DNA from: Bacteroidaceae bacterium
Lineage (GTDB): Bacteria > Bacteroidota > Bacteroidia > Bacteroidales > Bacteroidaceae
Reading direction: 5' to 3'
NCBI GenBank assembly: GCA_017529865.1
Contig: JAFXNA010000018.1
Coordinates: 1 to 64,000, forward strand
DNA: 64,000 nucleotides
This document shows, one piece after another, positions 56,126 through 62,265 of this stretch. The notes beneath the pieces were generated by a model. It was not told the DNA's origin and searched no databases. It worked only from the letters and a program-made list of their open reading frames with translations. The position numbers and the translations under genes were made by a program. Each line of letters begins with the position of its first letter. The first letter of the stretch is position 1.

Positions 56126-57340
56126 TTACGAGAATTGCTGCAATTGTTTCAACAGGTTCGTAGCATCAATTTGGTCAAGTAAGGTTCTGGTTTCCTCACC
56201 AACTTGATAGCTTGAACGAATCATCTCGAATCGACGACGACCTTCATTTCCATACATATACATACATGATAATGCTTGCTCCTGAGTTTCTTTGGATGAT
56301 GCCGTTTTATACGCCTTCTCATAAAAATCCAATTGTTTTCCGGAATTAATAGCAAGCACAGTCTTTAAGACTTCACGTTTGATATATTCAGGTTGATGGT
56401 CATACGATTCTACCAACGCTTGCTCGTTCGCCTCACGCGCCAATTGTGCTGTAGCACGCATGGCTGCCAGACGGATAATATAGCGAGGAGCCAAGAAAAA
56501 TTTAGAAAGCTCGTTTTTCTCGGTGTCAGTACCCCAATAGGCCACTTCTTCTATCAAGAATGCTGAAGCCTCTTCGTTATCCAATGATTCAGCAATGACA
56601 ATAAACGACGGCATTGGACGTCCACACTCCTGCAACCATCCGAACAAACGGTGGGTCAACATAGGACGCCATGGTAACATTCTTTGGTTTAAGTCTTCCT
56701 CCAAATATTTGTAAGGCTCGTTTTCTGTACAGATAATATAAGCCAAACGTGCCATAAGTCGGATATTGGTGTTATGGTGATTAAGGTAAATAGCCAACTC
56801 TCCTTCACTTATGCGAATGTTAAGATTCACCACCATCTGCAAGATTTCAAACACTTTAGTCCGGCCTATAAGGCATCGTTCAATATAGTCCGTTACACCT
56901 GTGATTTTGCAAATATATTGCATGTTAGGTATATATAGAACTTCGCATAACTCCATACGCAAAGAAGAAATCAGTTGCGCAAACATAGCAGAATCATAAC
57001 GCTTCAGTTCTGTAAAGTTACACCCCATCAAACCTTCTATCTCCTGCACTGATGGCGGTTCGGGCAAAATCATAATTTGATATAACGGTTCCCTGAACTT
57101 TTCTTCCAACTGCTGATACTCTTTCTTGTATTTGGTGGTTTTCCTTATCATCAGAATAAATAAGCCGAAGAGGATAATCATCACAAAAATACAACCCACA
57201 ATCAATCCATAGGCAGTTCGAACCTGCCATGAATACTCTGCTAAATAATTCTGTATGTTGTTTAAATAATATCCTATTACCTCCCATCCATGAAACTCAA
57301 CAATAGGACCCTCAACATGAGAAAACATAAAAAATAACAT
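56126..57340 (-). CDS. Inner-membrane HEAT-like repeat protein of the exopolysaccharide operon
   Basis: 404 aa. One membrane helix at about 42-66 (RTAYGLIVGCIFVMIILFGL) is followed by a cytoplasmic all-helical region. The last 200 residues look like HEAT repeats (FFLAPRYIIRLAAMRATAQL, PEYIKREVLKTVLAI). It is the first gene of the operon, 41 nt before the synthase gene in transcription order. A scaffold or regulatory partner of the synthase is likely. I recognise no named family. Confidence 0.72.
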   Translation of the reverse strand: MLFFMFSHVEGPIVEFHGWEVIGYYLNNIQNYLAEYSWQVRTAYGLIVGCIFVMIILFGLFILMIRKTTKYKKEYQQLEEKFREPLYQIMILPEPPSVQEIEGLMGCNFTELKRYDSAMFAQLISSLRMELCEVLYIPNMQYICKITGVTDYIERCLIGRTKVFEILQMVVNLNIRISEGELAIYLNHHNTNIRLMARLAYIICTENEPYKYLEEDLNQRMLPWRPMLTHRLFGWLQECGRPMPSFIVIAESLDNEEASAFLIEEVAYWGTDTEKNELSKFFLAPRYIIRLAAMRATAQLAREANEQALVESYDHQPEYIKREVLKTVLAINSGKQLDFYEKAYKTASSKETQEQALSCMYMYGNEGRRRFEMIRSSYQVGEETRTLLDQIDATNLLKQLQQFS

Positions 57341-57414
57341 TTTAATTTATATACTAAAAACCTTTCTATTATTTGCTCCCAAAAATTCTTACACATTTCA
57401 TCTTTTTCGAGGTG

Positions 57415-57446
57415 CAAAATTACATAATATTATGTAACCGCCCAAA
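57415..57446 (-). promoter_or_regulatory. Promoter and palindromic operator of the exopolysaccharide operon
   Basis: On the minus strand there is TTTG (57443-57446), a 20-nt spacer and TAATTTTG (57415-57422). The perfect 18-bp palindrome TTACATAATATTATGTAA (57420-57437) fills the spacer and touches the -7 box. A dimeric repressor bound here would block the polymerase. The leader is about 70 nt. Confidence 0.75.
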
Positions 57447-57532
57447 AAAATGCATAAAAAAAACGCTGATTCGTATAAAAAAGAGCCGAAAATAAGCGAA
57501 AAGAAAGATATTTGTAAGTTTTTAAAATAAAA

Positions 57533-57557
57533 AATCCTTCCAAGTCGTTGGAAGGAT
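57533..57557 (-). terminator. Terminator of the response-regulator gene
   Basis: ATCCTTCCAA pairs with TTGGAAGGAT around a GTCG loop, followed on the minus strand by a T-rich run. Confidence 0.9.
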
Positions 57558-57574
57558 TTATATTACTGGTGTTG

Positions 57575-57988
57575 TTATTTTTCACCAAGTTTGTTTATCT
57601 GTTTAGCTACACTATTAATAAGCCTTTCCATTATGATTGGTTTGTTGACAAAGTCATTGGCTCCTAATTCCATTCCTTTCACGATATCAGCCTCAGAGTT
57701 CAAGGCAGATAAGATGATGATAGGCATATCTTTCGTCTTTTCAAAAGCTCTGACACGTCTAATCACCTCAAATCCATCAATACCCGGCATCATCAAGTCG
57801 AGCAACATCAGATCTGGTGCTTCTTTGCTAATCATGTCCAGCGCCTGTTGGCCGTTCGCTGCTGTCTCTACTTTAAAGGTGTATTGCCCTAACATCTTAC
57901 GTACAAGCAGAATGTTTAAAGGCACATCGTCAACTATCAACACCTTTAGTTTGTCAACATCAATATTCGGATTAATATTTGCGTTCAT
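57575..57988 (-). CDS. Receiver-only response regulator
   Basis: 137 aa from the ATG at 57988. An upstream in-frame start at 58054 lies before the promoter box (58024-58031) and is rejected. A single REC domain is present: D20-D21 (LIVDDVP), phosphoacceptor D64 (LLDLMMPG), S94 (ILSALN) and K116 (NKPI). There is no output domain, so it must act by protein contact. It has its own promoter and terminator, but lies just upstream of the exopolysaccharide operon and in the same direction, so it may control it. No kinase gene is nearby. Confidence 0.9.
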   Translation of the reverse strand: MNANINPNIDVDKLKVLIVDDVPLNILLVRKMLGQYTFKVETAANGQQALDMISKEAPDLMLLDLMMPGIDGFEVIRRVRAFEKTKDMPIIILSALNSEADIVKGMELGANDFVNKPIIMERLINSVAKQINKLGEK

Positions 57989-58023
57989 GAGCGTGAGAAT
58001 TTTATATTTATTCTTTTGAACTG

Positions 58024-58031
58024 CAAAGGTA
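58024..58031 (-). promoter_or_regulatory. -7 box of the response-regulator gene
   Basis: TACCTTTG on the minus strand. A TTTGG box lies 20 nt upstream (on the higher-coordinate side). This fixes the start codon at 57988. Confidence 0.65.
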
Positions 58032-58130
58032 AGTGTTCTTTTGGTAAATACCAAACTTTTTTTGCCTTTTTTTTGCTTTTTCTCTTTTTCGAGATTGTTT
58101 TAGGATGTTTTTACCCCCTATTATTAGCAA

Positions 58131-58162
58131 TAAGCCTTCCATTCATGTGAACAGAAGGCTTA
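58131..58162 (-). terminator. Possible terminator of mdh
   Basis: TAAGCCTTC pairs with GAAGGCTTA across a 14-nt loop. The U-tract on the minus strand is weak. Next to it (58170-58245) are GCGTGAA and TTCAC words that could pair with each other. Confidence 0.5.
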
Positions 58163-58246
58163 AAAGATTCTCGTGAAGCGATTAGCGTGAAGCGTGAAGC
58201 AACGGTACCTTCTCTTCACTTTTCACTCTCCACTCTTCACGTTTAA

Positions 58247-59245
58247 TTACAAGTTTGGATTGATTTTGTTCCATTCTGAAATTGGTGGAACAATATTCAG
58301 TGTAACGAGTTCGTCACGCATCTTGCAGAGGTGCTCGTATGAAGCATCGAGCTTAGCCAACTCTTCTGCATTTCCTGTAGGCATCTTGTAGGTACAGCCA
58401 TTGGTATCGAGCGTTGTATCCATCGCCATCATGATGTGGTTATACTTCTCGTTGCATACATAAGTACCTGCTGGCCAGCGGAATTTCTCACCACCCATCA
58501 CTGAGCGGATCATTTCTACTGAGCAATAAGCAGGACTCTGCCATGAACTACGTCCACGGAGTTCGATAATCTTAGCACCACCCTTGGTTACGTCAACTTT
58601 CAGTTGCTCCCATTCCTCTTCAGTGCATGCAGGAGTACCGATAAGGTCGTTCAGTGGTTTGCCGTTTACTTTTACTGCACTACCGAATACAGCCATCTGC
58701 TCTCCGTGACCACCATAAGTAGCACAACCTGTAACTTCGTACTGCTTGCAACCGAACTTCTTTGCTAAAGCAGACTGCAGACGAGTTGAATCGAGCGCAG
58801 CAAGGGTTGTTACCTGACCTGGTTTCAAACCAGAATACAGCAATGTTACCAAACCTGTCAAGTCTGCAGGGTTGAAAATAACAGTCACATGCTTTACATC
58901 AGGACAATAAGTCTTGATGTTCTTACCGAGTTCCTCAGCAATCTTACAGTTGCCTGCAAGGAGGTCTTCACGGGTCATACCTGCCTTACGTGGGGCACCA
59001 CCTGATGAAATGATATACTTGGCATCTTTGAATGCTTCTGCCACATCTGTAGTAGCTGTGAGGTTCACGCCGTCATAACCACAGTGGAACATCTCTTCCA
59101 TCACTCCCTCCATACCTGGAGCATACACGTCATAAAGACATACGTTTGGTGTCAACTTCATGGTCAGTGCAAGCTGAACCATTGTTGAGCCGATTGCACC
59201 ACCGGCTCCGACAATCACTAATTTGTCGTTCGTTAAAAATCCCAT
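58247..59245 (-). CDS. mdh: Malate dehydrogenase
   Basis: 332 aa from the ATG at 59245 (MGFLTNDKLVIVGAGGAIGS); the upstream extension in this frame overlaps the promoter. The Rossmann motif VGAGGAIGS binds NAD+. SSGGAPRKAGMTREDL holds a substrate Arg, FNPADLTG and LDSTRLQSALAKKFG carry further family residues, and GGHGEQMAVF carries the catalytic His. It interconverts malate and oxaloacetate in the reductive branch that makes succinate in Prevotella. Monocistronic, with a promoter box at 59318-59325. Confidence 0.93.
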   Translation of the reverse strand: MGFLTNDKLVIVGAGGAIGSTMVQLALTMKLTPNVCLYDVYAPGMEGVMEEMFHCGYDGVNLTATTDVAEAFKDAKYIISSGGAPRKAGMTREDLLAGNCKIAEELGKNIKTYCPDVKHVTVIFNPADLTGLVTLLYSGLKPGQVTTLAALDSTRLQSALAKKFGCKQYEVTGCATYGGHGEQMAVFGSAVKVNGKPLNDLIGTPACTEEEWEQLKVDVTKGGAKIIELRGRSSWQSPAYCSVEMIRSVMGGEKFRWPAGTYVCNEKYNHIMMAMDTTLDTNGCTYKMPTGNAEELAKLDASYEHLCKMRDELVTLNIVPPISEWNKINPNL

Positions 59246-59317
59246 AATTACTTGTTTTATGTAATGATAATTTATGTTTTTTCTTGTCCAAATGCAACGA
59301 TTTGCATTAATTTTCGG

Positions 59318-59325
59318 CAAATATA
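59318..59325 (-). promoter_or_regulatory. -7 box of the mdh promoter
   Basis: TATATTTG on the minus strand. The leader is about 70 nt and contains the pair AATGCAACGATTTGCATT, which could form a small hairpin. Confidence 0.55.
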
Positions 59326-59401
59326 CAACATTTTTATGAATTATGAATTATGAATTATTTTGTATCTTTACACCCATTATTACTAAACAATCCTTACAAT
59401 T

Positions 59402-61189
59402 ATGAACAAAATAGAAAGTAGACTTTACGATTTACGCCGTTTAATGTCCAATCGAGGCATCAGCGCATTTATCACTCCAAGTACCGATCCGCATTGCGGT
59501 GAATATGTCCCTGAACGTTGGAAATCCCGTCGTTGGATTTCTGGTTTCACAGGTAGTGCCGGCATCGCTGTAGTAACGACCGACAAGGCAGCCCTTTGGA
59601 CCGATTCCCGCTATTTCATTCAAGCTACCGAGCAACTGGCAGGAACGAGCTATCAACTGATGAAAGAAAAGATTGAAGGTACCCCTACTGTGGCTGAATG
59701 GTTGGGTAGCGTACTGCATAAGGGCGATACCGTAGCTGTCGATGGATGGGTGAATACCGTAGCAGAGGTCAATACCCTGAAGGCCGACCTCGAACCTTAC
59801 GGCCTACAACTGACAACCGACCTTGACCCCTACGACTCCATCTGGGCCGATCGTCCAGGGATTCCTGACAGCAAGGTATTCATCCATGGGGTGGAATATG
59901 CGGGTGAGACTGCTGCTCACAAACTGCAACGTATTCGTGAGAAGATAGGCAACCACGCCCTGCTCACCACCTTCCTCGAAGACATTGCTTGGACACTCAA
60001 TCTCCGTGCCGACGACATTCTCTACACACCCTTCTTCGTGAGCTACCTCATCATCACCCCAACGACCGCCACCTTATATATAAATAAGGAGAAAGTGCCC
60101 TCAGAAGTGGAGGCATATCTCAAGAGTGAGGGAGTTGGCATTCGTCCTTACGAAGCCATCACCGATGACCTGCAAGCATGTGAGTTGCCAGTCGAAGTTC
60201 AACTCGACAAGACCAACTATGCCACTTACAAAGCAATCCGCCAACCTATTGCAAAAGCATCACCCATCCCATATATGCTGATGTTCAAGAACCCAACGGA
60301 AATCAAGGGTTACCGCAATGCGATGGAGAAAGACGGTGTGGCAATGGTGAAGTGGATGAAATGGACATTAGAAAACGTACCTAAAGGGGGGCAGACCGAG
60401 TTATCGTTGGCTGCCAAATTGGAAGCATTCCGCCGCGAACAGCCACTCTGTATGGGCATCAGTTTCGAAAGCATCATGGGTTATGCCCATCATGGAGCCA
60501 TCGTACATTACGACCCAACACCTGAAACCGACATCCCTGTCAAACCAGAAGGATTATTGCTCATCGACTCAGGCGGACAATACCTCGATGGCACCACCGA
60601 CATCACTCGCACCCTACCATTAGGACCGCTCACCGAGGAGATGCGCCGCGATTACACTTTGGTGCTCAAAGGATGGATTGGTCTTGGCAGTGCTGTATTC
60701 CCCAAAGGCACCTGCGGCACCCAACTCGACACCCTCGCCCGAGTAGCCATGTGGCGCTATGGTATCAACTACCTGCACGGCACAGGGCATGGTGTAGGGC
60801 AGTTTGGTTCTGTTCATGAAAATATCGACCTCCATCAGTTCCGTATGCAGTGGCGACCCACACCGCTCCTTCCAGGAATGGTCATCACTGACGAACCTGG
60901 TATCTATATCGAAGGCAGTCACGGTGTACGCCACGAGAATACCATGCTGGTCGTCAAGGCATCCTTCGAGGGAGATTCCGAAGGTCAAGGCATCACGTTC
61001 GGCCCATATTACACCTTCGAACACCTCACCCTCTGTCCCGTCATCACCAGCCCTATCGTCAAGGAAATGCTGACGAAAGAAGAAGTCGAGTGGTTCAATC
61101 GCTATCAACAAACCGTATATGACCGACTCTCGCCACGACTCGACAGCGAACACCAAACATGGTTGCATCAAGTCACCCAACCTATCTAA
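59402..61189 (+). CDS. Xaa-Pro aminopeptidase (M24 family)
   Basis: 595 aa, cytoplasmic. Two creatinase-N-like domains (about 1-300) precede the pita-bread M24 catalytic domain (about 310-530) and a short C-terminal domain, as in large eukaryote-type aminopeptidase P. Metal ligands are Asp in LLIDSGGQYLDGTTDITRT (two), His in LHGTGHGVGQ, Glu in ITDEPGIYIE and Glu in GVRHENTMLV. It removes N-terminal residues before proline. A weak -7-like box (TATCTTTA) lies near 59362. Confidence 0.92.
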   Translation: MNKIESRLYDLRRLMSNRGISAFITPSTDPHCGEYVPERWKSRRWISGFTGSAGIAVVTTDKAALWTDSRYFIQATEQLAGTSYQLMKEKIEGTPTVAEWLGSVLHKGDTVAVDGWVNTVAEVNTLKADLEPYGLQLTTDLDPYDSIWADRPGIPDSKVFIHGVEYAGETAAHKLQRIREKIGNHALLTTFLEDIAWTLNLRADDILYTPFFVSYLIITPTTATLYINKEKVPSEVEAYLKSEGVGIRPYEAITDDLQACELPVEVQLDKTNYATYKAIRQPIAKASPIPYMLMFKNPTEIKGYRNAMEKDGVAMVKWMKWTLENVPKGGQTELSLAAKLEAFRREQPLCMGISFESIMGYAHHGAIVHYDPTPETDIPVKPEGLLLIDSGGQYLDGTTDITRTLPLGPLTEEMRRDYTLVLKGWIGLGSAVFPKGTCGTQLDTLARVAMWRYGINYLHGTGHGVGQFGSVHENIDLHQFRMQWRPTPLLPGMVITDEPGIYIEGSHGVRHENTMLVVKASFEGDSEGQGITFGPYYTFEHLTLCPVITSPIVKEMLTKEEVEWFNRYQQTVYDRLSPRLDSEHQTWLHQVTQPI

Positions 61190-61198
61190 GAGAAAACC

Positions 61199-61219
61199 TA
61201 TCTTTACTATGTAAAGATA
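61199..61219. other. 9-bp perfect hairpin after the aminopeptidase gene
   Basis: TATCTTTAC pairs with GTAAAGATA around a 3-base loop. It is not followed by a T run, so it is a doubtful terminator; it marks the upstream edge of the 11-bp array. Confidence 0.5.
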
Positions 61220-61249
61220 CTATATCATAAGGTGATTGAGAATAAGTAT

Positions 61250-61480
61250 AGACCAACCCAAGGACAACACTAGACCAAGTCTAGACCAACTCTAGGGAAC
61301 CGAGGGGTTACCTCTAGGATAACGAGGGGATACCAAAGGGGCACATAGGGGAAAACGAAGGGGTATAGAAGGGGTAATATTGTGAAGAGTATATATACTA
61401 TCATAGAGGTGAAGGCTCGGTAAGCGCGAGGTAAATGCGAGGTGAAGGAGAGGTGAAGGAGAGGCGAAGGAGAGGCGAAC
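61250..61480. repeat. About 21 degenerate units with an exact 11-bp step
   Basis: From 61250 every eleventh base starts a related word. Early units are AGACCAACCCA, AGACCAAGTCT and AGACCAACTCT. Middle ones begin with GGG or AGG (for example GGGGTATAGAA at 61360). Late ones are GCGAGGTGAAG, GAGAGGTGAAG and GAGAGGCGAAG, at 61437, 61448 and 61459. The late group is in the same register as the early group although the words differ. The region ends 25 bp before the DUF6266 start. Confidence 0.85.
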
Positions 61481-61504
61481 GGAAGTAAATAAAACAAAAC
61501 AAAT

Positions 61505-62107
61505 ATGGCAAAGGAAAAAAGAGGTAATATAAGCGGCAAGGTAGGTGATGTAATCCACAGCAGTTGGAATGGGCGAGCGTATATACGTAAGAAGCCTAAA
61601 TCTGTAGCGAATCCACGTACGGAGGCTCAGCAGAGTCACCGAATGGCTTTTGCTGCGATTGCAGCACTTTCGAACACGATGAAAGAGGGGCATAAGATAG
61701 GTCTTCATACGTTGGCTCAAAAAGAAAAGCTCGACACCTCCAGTATGTTCAAACATATCAATAAAAACTGCTATGGTCCTGACGGTATCGACTATGCTCA
61801 TGTTATCATCAGTTCAGGTACGGTCACCCCTGCCAATGTGACTAATGCTGAGGTCGATGCTCAGGGAGGCATTCATGTGACGTTCGATGGTCATGTCACC
61901 CATGCGAACAAAGACGATGAGTTCTATCTCTTTGTCTGCTGTCCCGATCAACGTGAGGGGCTATGTGCTGCCCCCGTAACACGCACTGTTGGAGAAGTCT
62001 GTGCCACAATTGAAGCCAATTGGACAGGTCATCCCCTGCATCTCTATGCCTTTATGAAAGGTAAGAATGGGCGTACATCGAATACAGAATATGTGGGACA
62101 GTTCTAA
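61505..62107 (+). CDS. DUF6266 protein
   Basis: 200 aa. The N-terminus KRGNISGKVGDVIHSSWNGR followed by RKKPKSVANPRTEAQ is the signature of DUF6266, a Bacteroidota family often present in several copies per genome. There is no signal peptide. The C-terminal half looks like a fibronectin-type beta domain (EVDAQGGIHVTFDGHV, EFYLFVCCPDQ). Function unknown; the basic start could suggest nucleic acid or phage-structure links, but nothing phage-like lies nearby. The 11-bp array precedes it and a strong terminator follows. Confidence 0.82.
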   Translation: MAKEKRGNISGKVGDVIHSSWNGRAYIRKKPKSVANPRTEAQQSHRMAFAAIAALSNTMKEGHKIGLHTLAQKEKLDTSSMFKHINKNCYGPDGIDYAHVIISSGTVTPANVTNAEVDAQGGIHVTFDGHVTHANKDDEFYLFVCCPDQREGLCAAPVTRTVGEVCATIEANWTGHPLHLYAFMKGKNGRTSNTEYVGQF

Positions 62108-62124
62108 GGTGAAGCTTAACTTTT

Positions 62125-62164
62125 TGCACCTGTCATGTAGACATTGCATTTCAGGTGCATTTTT
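62125..62164 (+). terminator. Terminator of the DUF6266 gene
   Basis: TGCACCTG pairs with CAGGTGCA across a 19-nt loop and is followed by TTTTT. Confidence 0.8.
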
Positions 62165-62229
62165 GCTATAGATTCACCTCCTGTTGAATATATCGTTCGA
62201 TGCTCAACGTTCATAGTTCAATTATTTAC

Positions 62230-62237
62230 TATCTTTG
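62230..62237 (+). promoter_or_regulatory. -7 box of the BspA-like gene
   Basis: TATCTTTG, a match to TAnnTTTG, 28 nt before the ATG. Confidence 0.6.
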
Positions 62238-62265
62238 TACTCAATCAAAACCTATCGAAATCCTG

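Noticed and set aside
57989..58054. Longer N-terminus for the response regulator
   Set aside because: The in-frame extension lies over the promoter box TACCTTTG and adds sequence unlike a receiver domain.
61270..61801. Minus-strand frames across the 11-bp array and the DUF6266 start
   Set aside because: The array has few stop codons in some frames because of its composition. The predicted peptides are hydrophobic runs with no start signals, and the DUF6266 gene explains the rest.
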